The translations under genes were made by a program, and so were the position numbers. From contig CM043962.1 of the NCBI GenBank assembly GCA_014529385.2, positions 125,753,470 to 125,817,469 of the forward strand: DNA of 64,000 nucleotides. Reading direction: 5' to 3'. The first letter of the stretch is position 1. Each line of letters opens with the position of its first letter. Shown one piece after another: positions 1 to 10,165 of this stretch. Source of the stretch: Adiantum capillus-veneris. Its lineage: Eukaryota; Streptophyta; Polypodiopsida; Polypodiales; Pteridaceae. The notes under the pieces are model-generated. The model was not told the DNA's origin and made no database searches. It saw nothing but the letters and a program-made list of their open reading frames with translations.

Positions 1-448
1 TAGTACCAATGTATGTGGGAATAGAACAACAAAACCCTTACCCTCAACCGCTTCTTTTCGTGCTCTTGCTTGCAGCTCACAACTACTTAGCCATAGCCAC
101 TCTAATTCTATCTAAGAGATAGAGAAGGAGAGAGCTTGAACTCTTGTAAGCACACAAGTACACAACCAAGAGAGCACACAATGAAGATGGAGAGGGAGAG
201 AGAAATTTCCTTCTTCTTCTTCACTACTTAAAAAAGATCAAATAGGCTAGAAAACGTAAGTGAAAAATACACCACAATAAAGTGATTAGGTGCAAAAGTT
301 AATGTGAAACCACTAGTGAGTGATCTAACAAGAAAAGAGCCATCACTCTTGGTAGGTAGACCATGTCCGTGAAGTCCTACTTTAGAACCATTGGCGGTAA
401 TGCTCGTGTTTGTTACCTCATACTAGTGGTGAATTAGGCAAGAAGTCA
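1..448. other. Unassigned; possible end of a minus-strand LTR at the window edge
   Basis: No gene is visible here. Positions 4-9 read taccaa and are followed directly by tgtatgtggg. On the minus strand that is an LTR ending ...ACA followed by TTGGTA, the same arrangement as the LTR/primer-site junction at 15180. This would make the first few hundred bases the end of a minus-strand LTR whose primer site is cut off by the window edge. No partner LTR is visible, so this is inference only. The rest is GA-rich leader-like sequence. Confidence 0.25.
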
Positions 449-858
449 TGAATGAGCATTTTGTGTTTAACTTAATATTTCAACAAATTTTAGACCAACA
501 AATGGATGAGGCAATTGCTAGTATCAATGAATTTAGTAAAAAAGAAGGCAACTGGCACAAAGCTCAAGAAGATGACAAGCAAGGAAGCAATGAATTTTTG
601 ACAAAAGTCAAATTTTTCTTCCTATATTATGCTTGGAGTCGCCTTGGTCATACCATGACTAGTTTTTTGAAAGAGAGGGATTTTGTCTCGTGTTGGAACC
701 TATGTGGCATTTCTCTGCTTTATGGAAGGTTGCGTGATATTTTCTCTCCTTCATGGAGGTGCGTGTGGTGGCTCCTACATGGTATAATAGCCTTTGTGGC
801 ATATGTGCCCTTTTTCAAATCCCGATGGGAGGGTTGTTGGGTATCGGCTATGTCGTAG
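448..858 (+). CDS. Unrecognised 136-residue open frame
   Basis: This frame is open for 136 residues and matches no family I recognise. The N-terminal half is hydrophilic and rich in Asn, Gln and Lys. The C-terminal half is rich in Trp and aromatic residues, which is typical of chance translation of repeat DNA. There is no recognisable promoter. It runs into a 33-bp tandem duplication, so the stop lies inside repeat sequence. It is probably not a gene and is listed only as the longest open frame in the first kilobase. Confidence 0.12.
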   Translation: MNEHFVFNLIFQQILDQQMDEAIASINEFSKKEGNWHKAQEDDKQGSNEFLTKVKFFFLYYAWSRLGHTMTSFLKERDFVSCWNLCGISLLYGRLRDIFSPSWRCVWWLLHGIIAFVAYVPFFKSRWEGCWVSAMS

Positions 859-933
859 TATGACCCTTGCATTATGAACCTCATGCTGTTAGGTATGGAC
901 TATGTCTTAGTATGACCCTTGCAATATGAACCT
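849..933. repeat. 33-bp direct repeat, two copies
   Basis: Copies at 849-881 and 901-933 differ at two positions and are separated by 19 bp. Each contains the core tagtatgacccttgc. The rest of 934-1118 holds nothing I can assign. Confidence 0.8.
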
Positions 934-1116
934 ACTCTAATATAGAGACCATGAGCATCATGTTAGTGCAATTATGAGTTACGATGTAGGCAAGAAGAGA
1001 GTGCCACCAAGATCCATGTCTAAGGTGAGAACCATGTGAGTTATTAAAAAAAATTAATCTTTGTATTTCTTTTAATACGGCATAATCAAGAGTTTCATAG
1101 AGTCTTCATTGTCTAA

Positions 1117-1249
<133 letters not shown>

Positions 1250-1504
1250 CATGAATGCTACTCTCCGTAATCCATCCTAACTCTCACATTTTTCTCTCAT
1301 GGAAAGTGGATGATTCAATTGATCCATAAAGATAGATGCTTTCCTTAATGGAAACAATACATGGACATGATATAGAAGCTTCCCAAATCTAAGGCATGGT
1401 CATTGGCTATAGCAAACACTCAAAGAACTCTTATAATGTTCATGAAAAAAGTAACATAAATCAGGAGGAAGCGCAAGGACAAAATTTACAGTGAACTATC
1501 AGAG

Positions 1505-2269
1505 ATGGAGTGTAGCAAAAGCCCAAATTCTGATACTCAGGACAAGATAGCCACTCTAAGGCATCAACTTCGGGTAGAGGAGGACCTCACCCTCAAACAT
1601 GCTGCAGTCTTCTTTAGGGAATGGTGGGCAAGCAAAGTAGATAAGCCTACAAAAGAAATGTTTCAAAATCTGAGGAAGAAACACATGAGAGAGGCCATCC
1701 CATTCTTAGTGGGACCTAAGGGTAAGGCCAACAATGAATGTGAAAATCTGGAAATAGTGAGGGAACACTTCTCTTTGCTATTCAGTCCTAAGGAGCTACT
1801 AAATGAGGACGTGAATGTAGCCCGTGAACAAATCAGACATTGCAGGACTAAAGTGATCCCCTCCCACATAGCAATCCAGCTTGATTCAGGCCTCACAATA
1901 TGGGAAATTAAAAGGGCAATTGACTCCTTAAAGCCCAAGAAGACTCGTGGCCTAGATGGGCTCCCAACTGAATTTTACCAGACCTTCAAGGAAGTGCTGG
2001 CTCCTGCCCTCCTTAAAGTATGGGAGGAATCAATCAAACATGGAGCCTTACCAGTTCAACTCAATAGGGGAGTCATTAAACTTCTATATAAGAAAGGGCC
2101 CAAAGAAATCATTTCAAACTGGAGACCACTCAGCGTGTTAAATTCAGCCTACAAAATCTTTGCCAAAGCCATAGCTCTTAAAATTTCCCCTGCCCTATCA
2201 GAGTGGCTGTGCACAGGGAAAATCCTTCCAAATTCTGTATTCATGTCTGAACTAGCTTATCATATCTAG
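1505..2269 (+). pseudogene. L1-type LINE ORF2 fragment: linker plus RT fingers
   Basis: This frame of 254 residues matches the segment between endonuclease and reverse transcriptase of plant L1-type LINEs and the start of the RT. Around residues 145-165 it carries the RT block GLDGLPTEFYQTF. Around residues 190-225 it carries GVIKLLYKKG followed by ISNWRPLSVLNSAYKIFAKA, the usual fingers motifs. The sequence stops at ALSEWL and diverges before the palm, so the catalytic YADD region is missing. No endonuclease is visible upstream and no poly(A) tail follows. It is a truncated, non-functional copy. Assignment to the LINE class is firm; the subfamily is not determined. Confidence 0.85.
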
Positions 2270-3083
2270 AGTTTGTTTCAGTATCAAATGCTCAAACCGG
2301 AACTTCAGTAAGTCTCCTAGAAGTCATGATCTCTCTAGGACTCATCATGATGAACTCGAACTCTCCGACCCCAATTGGGAGAGTGACCATCTGTCAAGAG
2401 CACTTAACTTCAAGCCATCGCGATCACCAAAATGGAATGATTTGGCCACTTCAAAGAACCATTCCAGTGTTTTATGAGTTATTTGTTAGTTCAAACTTTA
2501 GAATTTAGATGATAGATTAGACATAGGCACTGATACTAGAATGGAACTTGAAATGGTAACTGAAATGGAAATGACACATATATTGAATGGAAATGACACA
2601 TATATTGAAATTGGATTGTATTTTGATCAGATCAATACAATTGGAAAAAGTTTAGTGAGCCAAAGGGTTGCTCTAAGATTATAAGAGAAAGAGTACAAGA
2701 ACAAAGTACAATAGTGTCACTCAAAGTCTCTCAAGACATCTCCAAGTCATTCCCCAAAGCATTCCCCGTCAAATGAAGTAATGACCCCTAGTTATAGGTG
2801 CCAAATTGGGTCCTGACTGAGTGTTCAATATGTGTTATTGTAGTACCTGGCTCAATAATTACCATTTCAATCACCAATCAGAACTCAAGTCTAGGTATTG
2901 TTCCCACCTTCTACATAGTTATAACATACTAGCACAATGAAACCGCTTTTGGCGGTGCCTATGTGGCCTTGACCTCCCCACTAGCATGTTGTGTTATGTC
3001 ACATGCTTTCAAGGTGCAAATGTGCATGATTGCATTGTTACCATATACATGTGGTAGTGATGTGTGTGAACATACATTAGGAC
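2270..3083. other. Unassigned spacer with a 22-bp tandem duplication
   Basis: No gene is recognised. At 2564-2607 a 22-bp unit (core aaatgacacatatattg) is present twice, head to tail, without mismatch. The rest is AT-rich sequence without an open frame worth reporting. Confidence 0.6.
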
Positions 3084-3265
3084 TGTCGGGGCATTTTTGC
3101 CCTCTTTAGGAGGTTTTTTTCCCCCGTGCATTGTATATACGCCCATCACTCTAGGGCTCTCTATCTTTCCATTGCACACTAAGTAACACACTCTCAGTTG
3201 TGTGCCTTGAGCTTCCTTTGTCTTCTCCAAGCTGTGTGCGTTTCTCTGCAACCCTAAATCCAACA
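3084..3265 (+). mobile_element. Short LTR (182 bp), 5'-LTR type
   Basis: The segment starts TGTCGGGG and ends ccaaca, so it has the TG...CA ends of an LTR. A TATA-like tatatac lies about 50 bp in. It is followed directly by a primer-site-like sequence, which makes it a 5' LTR on the plus strand. No second copy of this LTR is present in the window, so its element is incomplete or recombined. It resembles the 41782 LTR in layout, and both leaders share gagctttggaaag about 80 nt after the primer site. Confidence 0.6.
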
Positions 3266-3266
3266 A

Positions 3267-3279
3267 TTGGTATAAGAGC
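3267..3279 (+). promoter_or_regulatory. tRNA-iMet primer binding site, one mismatch
   Basis: ttggtataagagc matches the plant initiator-Met primer site ttggtatcagagc except for one base. It sits one base after the LTR end, where reverse transcription of an LTR element is primed. Confidence 0.6.
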
Positions 3280-3657
3280 AGGTTGCGTCCTCCCAGGCTT
3301 ACTCGCTAGTAGCTCAAGCACACGACTGCTCACTTTCTCCCATTTTTGTGAGCTTTGGAAAGCGTTCGCAGGTCGACAAAAACTTTGGGAGAGATTGTAG
3401 AGCTTAGTCTGCTCAGATTTTTGATTCGGGCTCATTTTGACCTCCATTTTCATTACAGCTAGGTCTGCATTGGTAATTTTGTCATCTTGTGCAAAAATTT
3501 TGTCAGCACCAATTATTGCATAACAGTTCCCATACAGTTTGCTGCGGGTTGTGCTATATAGCACGTGCTGATCTCACTCAGTCTCTCCTAATTTCGGGAA
3601 GTTTTCACATCGAGTGTAGGTATTTTCCATGGCTGCGTCATTGACCAACAAGTTTTG
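3280..3657. other. Retroelement leader-like sequence, no gene
   Basis: This is the stretch between the primer site and the chromodomain remnant. A start-like context, ccatggctgcg, occurs at 3627-3640, but the frame joins straight into integrase-tail sequence. Everything from gag to integrase appears to be deleted, or two elements are joined here. Confidence 0.4.
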
Positions 3658-3861
3658 GTTGATTACATTGAACCTCCTACCTTACCGCATAAACCTGAAC
3701 GTGTTCTGGATTATCATGAGTTGCGTACACGACATCACGTATGACAACAAGCCTTAATCAAGTGGAAAGACCGACCTGAAGAACGTGCCACTTGGGAAAA
3801 TATTAGTGTTCTTAAGAAGAAGTTTTCCACTTTTGTTTTCGAGGACGAAAACTCTTCTTAA
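3658..3861 (+). pseudogene. Chromodomain tail of a Ty3/gypsy integrase
   Basis: The frame reads about 67 residues and matches the C-terminal chromodomain of chromovirus integrases. It has a PERVLDYHELRTR segment, then QALIKWKDRPEERATWEN, then a run ending in FEDEN before a stop. One in-frame TGA interrupts it just before the IKWK block. It lies immediately upstream of a polypurine tract and an LTR, exactly where the end of pol should be. The rest of pol is absent upstream. In intact elements this domain guides integration to particular chromatin; this copy is broken. Confidence 0.8.
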
Positions 3862-3872
3862 GGGGGGAGTAA
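3862..3872 (+). promoter_or_regulatory. Polypurine tract
   Basis: A G-rich purine run (ggggggag, then taa) directly abuts the LTR start. This is the usual primer for plus-strand DNA synthesis. Confidence 0.7.
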
Positions 3873-4047
3873 TGTCAGGACAAGGGTCCTGTAACCTAAG
3901 AACTAGGATGGTCATGGACTACGGCCAAAGGTCGGGCTATACAGTGTGGACAGGGGATCCGTCAGCTAAGGCAAGGGGCTAGGATCCCGCCTATATAAAG
4001 GGAGGTTGGGAGGAGGATCTTCAGTCTAGTTTCCCCTAGTTCTTACA
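3873..4047 (+). mobile_element. 175-bp LTR (3' LTR) of a chromodomain gypsy element
   Basis: It starts TGTCAGGACAAGG and ends ttctTACA. It contains a TATA box (ctatataaaggg) and is preceded by a polypurine tract and chromodomain. A close relative lies in the opposite orientation at 19784-19955 and ends at the same two bases, which confirms the boundaries. No target duplication could be matched, because its 5' partner is not in the window. Confidence 0.8.
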
Positions 4048-4049
4048 TG

Positions 4050-4555
4050 TGATAGCACTGGAAGCAGTGTGATCTAATGCAAAAACATCCTTGATTCATT
4101 GTAGTAACGGAAAACACATCCCTCTCTATAGTGTCCAATAGGAAACCCCGATCAACTCTATTGTAAGACTTCTCAAAATAAATAAGCATGATAGCTATCG
4201 GTTGTCCTAATTGGCGTGCCCACTCAAATGCCTAATAGAATGTGAAGATGTTGTCCAAAATGCATTGATTGTGTACAAAAAGATATCTGAGATGCATGGA
4301 TGAGATCAGGAAAAAATATAATTCTCAAACACTTACTAATTATGCAAGCAATGGTCTTATACATTGAGAGTGATCAGCCTTCGTTGTCGAAGGAATGATG
4401 CATCTACGCCTTTTGGTATAATGCAAATGAGTCGTCAAAGACATAATGGCAAGCATCTCTCGTGTCAAAAATGTGATGTAAAGTAGTGTTTGGAGATAAC
4501 GACTGCAAATACCAATTCTAGCCAAATTACCACTAAAGTCCTCATCTTTAATCAT
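4050..4555 (-). pseudogene. LINE reverse transcriptase fragment, minus strand
   Basis: Read on the minus strand across shifted frames, this gives successive RT landmarks of plant LINEs. There is a block like RRLITLNVYKTIA, then a segment like QCILDNIF, then AIMLIYFEKSYNRVDRGFL, which aligns with the conserved DFDKAYDR palm motif (here YFEKSYNR). The first catalytic Asp is lost. Frameshifts and stops make it non-functional. The minus-strand orientation is opposite to the LINE piece at 1505, so this is a separate insertion. Confidence 0.65.
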
Positions 4556-6540
4556 ATTTTGATTTTATAGAACTGTAAATATGCATAAACCTCATCGAAT
4601 ATGATATAAGTGGATTTGTCCCACTTAATTTTAATGTAAATGTAAATTACCCACGGAACCTAAGCCTAAAGCCAAGTTTAAGAAGCTTTAAGTATAAAGG
4701 TCAAAATGTAGCTTTTTAGAAGAACTCTTTGTAAGTGCACTTAGAGAAGTGAGCATACCTACTTTGTAATGAAAATATCTTGCAATTTAATTTGGTAATC
4801 CAAATCAAGTTCCATTAAGTGCATTATGTTTCTCTCCTCTTGCTCTATTTTTTGAATGTTTTCATTCTCAATTTTGTGAAGGTTTGTGTCTATGTTGTGT
4901 AAGCATTAATTTACTATTACTGATATTTTATGCTAATCTTTTGATAGAATGCTATGCCTCTAACCTAAGAGGTACTGTTAGACCACTTATGTTCATGTTT
5001 TTCTAACCCACAAATCAATGAATCACAATTTATGTACCTCTCATAATTGAGATTATAGGGTCCAGATAAGTTCTATTAGCCCTTGCTTATAGTCTCAAGA
5101 GCACTACTGCAAAGGAGAAGAAGGAAACATCACCTTGTCAGTGTCATAGCTATACAAAAAATATGGGAAAAGTGGAGAAAATCAGCCCTTAGAAAAAATT
5201 GCATGAAACTACAGTTAGCAGATGGCTACGGTGAAAGGCCCAGAAGAATATTGGAGCAAGTGGTAGTCACCTCATGTGGAATAGGATATGAACATACATT
5301 TGCCATCAGAAAACAAAATATCATGTAGGCAAGTGGGATAAAATCTCCATAAAAGATCTCTCTAAGATCTCTCCAAGACAAAGTTTTGCAACGAAGAAGG
5401 CTATGACATAGTTCCATGTCTTTTGATGAGTGTTTTGAAAAGAGATAATGAGAACTTAGACTTGGAGAGCGCAGAAATTTGGTCAAATAGCTATGTCATG
5501 GAATATGCTACAAGCACAAACCATGGGAGAATAGCAAAACAAAATGGAGATGTCATCATTGATATCCTTGAAGAATCAACAATAGTTATTTCAAAGGAAG
5601 TGACTCCAAAGAAAGCACAATTGGAAGCATATGAAGAGACTTTATAAGGCTTTCAAGCTTTGCACAAAATGTTCAAAAATGTCAAGATCAAGATATGAAC
5701 AAAGAAAGGGTACAAGATCAATTATCTCATACATCATCTTATATAGAAAAATAGTGCTCAAGGTTACCTGTTCAAATATGGTTACCTAAAGTAGTAGCTC
5801 AACATGGAGCCACTAAGAATAGTTGTGTGGCACAAAGCTTCACCAAAGGCTTCTAGACAACCACAACCAAGGATGACACAACCTTTAGATGGATCCATCA
5901 TCCTCTAATATGAGAGCAAGTCTTTTACAATACTAATAGCCATTTATGGATTCCAAAGACTAAGGTCCCTCAAGTCAATGGGACAACAATGCACTTGCAA
6001 AATATAGTTGCATAAGGACCTAGAACAAAGTGGGTTTGTGGGTACTACGTGGGAGCGTGTGAGTGCGAGTGCGTTGTATAGTGCAGTGTAGCAGGAGATA
6101 GCACTTGGTGAATCTCTCAATGAGAAGATTACTCACCGCTCCTTATTCTTCTATATATTAAAAGTATAAGAGTTGTGGTTAGTAATGATCATTAGGAGAA
6201 AGCTGGACTCACTTTTGGGCCTTTCAGTTCTAGAGAGAGAGTGGCGCTCGACCAATGAGGAAGAGGCTAACGTTACGTTGAAAATCGACATTTTGGAGTC
6301 AAGCTCTTTTAAAAAAAGGGAGGAAATATTATTTTGGTTCATCAAATTGCACAATTTCACGCTTTCAAAGCATAAATTCCATAAGTCGTACTAACTATGT
6401 ACCGAGGAATTTCAGAACTTTCATTGAAGACTCTATCTAGTATCTTTGTTCCCGCCCAAATATGACTTTGAGTAGCTCTACTTCCCTCTCAAAACTTCTT
6501 CCCTTTTTCATATTTGTGACTAATCTTTTTGTGTATTCAT
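4556..6540. other. Unassigned AT-rich region with small unrecognised frames
   Basis: No gene is recognised. Open frames of 60-80 residues at 5083-5328 and 5423-5647 are hydrophilic, with no motif I know. A stretch near 5900-6040 has the flavour of a degraded copia-type gag linker (SHLWIPKTKVPQ, then GPRTKWV), but there is too little to assign. Sequence at 6060-6140 is G/T-rich. Confidence 0.4.
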
Positions 6541-6553
6541 TCTACTGCACACC

Positions 6554-7753
6554 ATGTCTACTTCTCGAAGGCCTAGCACTACCATTGACTCTGTTAGCAT
6601 TTTTAGCAGTTATACTATAGACGATCAAGCATGGATTCCATCTCGAATAACTATCGAAAGTTGGGTTCTACTACAAACTAGGAGGAGGAAGAGGAGGCAA
6701 CGCAATGATTTCGTGGAGGCTTTCAAGGGTCAAGTTAAAGATTTTAAAGTGTGTAAACAAAGCAAGCGGGTGAAAGAGATCCTCATACAACATGCTTTCC
6801 AGCATGCGGACTTAAGGTTGCAAACATCTCCTCCAAGTTTTCCAAGGCATCGACCCAACTGTAAGTTATTTCAGCATCTCGCTTAGTGCATGATTATATT
6901 CGAATGTTAAGTGGTGGATATCATCTTTGGTATGTTTCAGATATTAATCCATCGAATAGGACAGATTGGCAACCAGTTGAGAGCATAGTTGGGATTTTTG
7001 ATGCTTTCCATGCGTTTATTGGTGAGCAAATGTACCAAGGAAGACAACACAAGGAACTTGCAGATAATGGAATTTTCTTTTATGATATGTCATATGTGGA
7101 ACCGAGAACTTTCATTGGTTGGGGTCATGTAGCTCCTTTGTCACTTCCATCCTTCGACAACAAGGATTGGTCCCTGCCCGCTTCGCAAACTAGTGAAAGC
7201 TTGGAATAAGTTGTTTCAGGATATACAAAAGTCCCTCAAGTATTCAAATTCCACAAAAATAGTTCGGCTCCCACTATTTATGTCTCTTGAAGTGTTTGTA
7301 GATTTTTTATTCGATGCGCAAATAAGAACTACCGCAACAATGTTCATTTGCAAGTCTGAGAGCTGTTTGGACTTTTTAGATGATAACTGGGATAGGAAAC
7401 AATCACAGAACGAAATCTGTATTCTACAAAAGAAGTCCATAATTTGCAAGTTCATTATAAGCTCTCAAAATTTCTTAGTATCGTTTTACTATATTAGATA
7501 TCATCTTCTTAGTAGGCAGCTTATTCCACTCGACCAAGATATAGAGAACAGCTTCGAGAACAAACCTTTATCAATGGAGCTCTACTTTCAAGACAGCCTA
7601 CTTACTGTGATGGAGACAATGTCAAGCACAAATCTTGCACAGCTCAGGATAGATCTTACATGTGAAGAACTTTCACTTTTGTTGGAATTGTATGCATTCA
7701 GTTTCAACAATAGAAAGGTGCTTACTAAATCGATAAATTTTGATTGTCTTTAA
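6554..7753 (+). pseudogene. Unrecognised gene or pseudogene in three open segments
   Basis: Three open segments follow each other: 6554-6886 (110 residues), about 6886-7209 (about 107) and 7193-7753 (about 186). The first begins with ATG in a good plant context (caccATGtct) and has a basic RRRKRRQR stretch. The second is acidic and aromatic (GYHLWYVSDINPSN, FFYDMSYVEPRTF). The third is leucine-rich. I recognise no family. The segments lie in different frames, so this is either a spliced gene with short introns or a frameshifted pseudogene. A tttcag just after the last segment could be a splice acceptor. The neighbouring minus-strand Ulp1-like remnant suggests a transposon context. Confidence 0.3.
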
Positions 7754-8066
7754 TACACTATGACTGAATCTAACTTTTTCTTCTTTTCAGATTCCAAGGA
7801 GCAAGGAGAAAACAACATTGTGCAAGGAGTCACTAACAAATAAACTTCACTTAATTGCTTCCACTGGAAGCTAGGTCACATACCTTGTGCACGCAAAGAG
7901 CTTTGATGCCATGAAAACCATGATGTACTCTTCAAAATGACTAATGCAGTGACATTTTTTGGCGGTCAAACAATGTTTCAAAAATGTACATTTTCAATGT
8001 TTCAAAACTTTACATATTGTGTTGTTTTTGTCAAGATTTATACAAGTAATTTGCTCCCTTTCCCTA
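7754..8066. other. Spacer, no gene seen
   Basis: Sequence between the unrecognised gene and the Ulp1-like remnant. Nothing is assigned. Confidence 0.4.
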
Positions 8067-8960
8067 CTACTGTCCTCTCCCCCGGTTTGTGCCACTCGTC
8101 CCCTGTCCTCTCCCCCGGTTTGTGCCACTCGTCCCTTGCCCTCTGCTCCCGTTGCTGCTACCTCTGCCTCTGGGGACGCTGGTCTCGGGTATCCTTTCGC
8201 GTCGCTCGAAATCATGGGCCTCTTCCATGGCTTCCCATGCTTCTTGCACCTGTGAAGCTTCCCGCTGTTCTTTCTCTTGCCGTCGACGTGTAGCCCATTC
8301 CTCTACTTCTGCGGCGTCCGCATAATATTGGTTTATTGCTTCTTGCATATTTCGAACTTCCTCTTGAGTCTGATTGTGGCGTTGCGTCATTTCGTTAATG
8401 CGAGCCTCTTCGAACTCCTCAGCTCTCGCGGCTTCCTATCTTGTGCGTCTGTTTACCGAGATTATAATATGCTGGATGGCCATTACAGAAAAATATCGCA
8501 CATCGTTGGGGTTGTAGTTATGTAATCGAAGTTCCTGTAGAAGCATGATACAGACATTTTTTGCTTCATACATACGTTGCAGCAAACAATAAAACAGCAG
8601 ATTACTTACATTCAGTATATCCATAATTTGACTGATGAGCAACAGGGCATTCAAACAAGTTCGCCAGCCACAGCTATAGTCATCAGTCTGCATGGGCACG
8701 GTTACCCATTCGTGCTGGACTACATTTCCTAGATCATGTTCTAACAAAAGATGCTCTACACAGCATACAAGTTTTTTCGCGGCACTACATACATAACTAC
8801 TTGAGTCAGCAACACATTACAAAGAGACACTGCTTTCCAAATGTACCCAAATGGACCTTACGTTTTTACAGGACCGTGAAACGCCCTGCTTCGCCCGGAG
8901 TTTGCGTAGTAAACAATCTTAGCTTCCATGTCAAATAACATCAGACTCCAATGATCACTA
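8067..8960 (-). pseudogene. Ulp1-like (C48) cysteine protease remnant with Arg/Gly-rich tail
   Basis: Read on the minus strand from 8953, the frame gives HWSLMLFDMEAKIVYYANS, which matches the His-Trp block of Ulp1/SUMO proteases. About 280 bases on comes VPMQTDDYSCGWRTC, matching the Gln and Cys blocks. The position of the catalytic Asp, 17 residues after the His, is Asn. The two blocks are in different frames, joined either by a short intron or by a frameshift. After the Cys block the frame continues to 8067 through one TAG stop. It passes through a Glu/Arg-rich coiled-coil-like segment and ends in two copies of an 11-residue RGQGTSGTNRG unit. Such proteases are known as cargo in plant Mutator- and CACTA-like transposons, so this is probably transposon-derived, but no transposase is visible. 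Confidence 0.55.
8074..8139. repeat. 33-bp tandem duplication in the Arg/Gly tail
   Basis: Copies at 8074-8106 and 8107-8139 differ at the last few bases only. On the minus strand they encode the duplicated RGQGTSGTNRG segment. The unit length is a multiple of three, so the reading frame is kept. Confidence 0.85.
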
Positions 8961-9237
8961 CAGAGACACCATCAAAGATGAGGAGAGATTCTCAATGCAA
9001 GATGTTTTTTACAAGGCAAGAAAATACTCACGATTGATTGTACGCAGTGACCAGAAAGCGCGCTAGATCAAAGTTGACTCTTCTAAAACAGTTCATTAGA
9101 CTCAAAAAGGAAACTGCGTTGTTCTACAGATAAGGTGATATCAGCGGATCTATTACGTCTTGGACCTCGGGGGGCAAAAGCGAGACAGCGTGGCTAACAT
9201 GAACAAATGACAGAGATTAGACTTGAACACCAAGTGA
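8961..9237. other. Spacer upstream of the Ulp1-like remnant
   Basis: On the minus strand this would hold the N-terminal part of the protease domain, but no conserved block is readable. Confidence 0.35.
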
Positions 9238-9301
9238 GTCAATACCGAGCGAGTGGGGCAACTATCGAATTCCATCCACCACTGACTCGCTTGGTATTGA
9301 C
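9238..9301. repeat. 17-bp inverted repeat, 30-bp spacer
   Basis: Arms at 9238-9254 (gtcaataccgagcgagt) and 9285-9301 are reverse complements with one mismatch. The structure could form a stem-loop. It is not attached to an element I can define. Confidence 0.7.
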
Positions 9302-10160
9302 CCATGTCTTAACGGAAATGAGCCATTATAAAGAAGAACTTGACGACTGCCGCATTGACCCATTTTTTCTTTTTAATTGGTTTTTTTTTAATTAAATTTT
9401 TATTTTGGTTGTTTTGTCTTGGGGAAGGTGGGTTCACATGGGTTTTTTTTTTCTTTCTTTTTTTTTTTTTTTTGGTCTCGTGTTTGACTGAAAAGTACAA
9501 GTCAGGATTTATGGTAGATCGACAACGGGCTGGCCGGTGTGCCAGAGGACATGTATACTAAATGTGACGGTGTTGAAGCGAACATGTAAACCATGTGCAG
9601 TGGTTTTTTCAAAGGCATGACAAAAGCTCGACGGACTGTGTTCTCAGAATGTGATCTCATGGTGGGCGTGTGTTATGAATGGACATATGTATGAAAAAGG
9701 TCATGCAAAGCATTGGACTGCTCTGAAGGGATGCAGCATGAGGTCATCTTTTGAGATGCAATGACCTTCACATGGAAAGCCGAGGGGAGGGGGGATAAGG
9801 GGTGGTTTGCATGGAGTCCGATAATCAGGAATGATTAAACTAGACATTGAGTCCATACCAACAAGTGCCTACGAAAAAGTAGTCACACGATCGCGTGACT
9901 CGGGTACAGACCCCAACTAAAGAGTCCATGATGACCGACTGAGTTGTGTTAACTATCATGAAGAAGGGGAAACCCAAACTGAAGTGTGGTAGGTCCTCAG
10001 GGTGTTATGCACAAGTAGGAATGTCAACAACAGGATGGGCATCAATAGGGACTGTGTGGAAAGCCAAATTAGGGTGTCCAGGGAGACACTAGCTTCAATG
10101 TCTGGTGATTGCTACACATCATCAAAATTTCCAAACGACAAAACTACGATGACGGACGAA
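9302..10160. other. Unassigned; left flank of the nested gypsy element
   Basis: A T-rich tract occupies 9360-9475. The rest is moderately GC-rich non-coding sequence without open frames. Because the gypsy element at 10166-17192 inserted here, this DNA was once continuous with 17198 onward, and so may belong to the same older element as the gag-integrase remnant at 17922-19955. Confidence 0.4.
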
Positions 10161-10165
10161 TAGGG
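10161..10165. repeat. Target site duplication (taggg), left
   Basis: The same five bases, taggg, occur directly after the other end of the element at 17193-17197. A 5-bp duplication is standard for LTR retrotransposon integration. Confidence 0.85.

Noticed and set aside
448-858. Candidate small host gene
   Set aside because: No motif, no promoter and a stop inside a tandem repeat; kept only as a low-confidence frame.
6855-6868. Mini-intron gtaagttatttcag between two open frames
   Set aside because: Donor and acceptor words are only 14 bases apart, too short for a plant intron; a frameshift is more likely.
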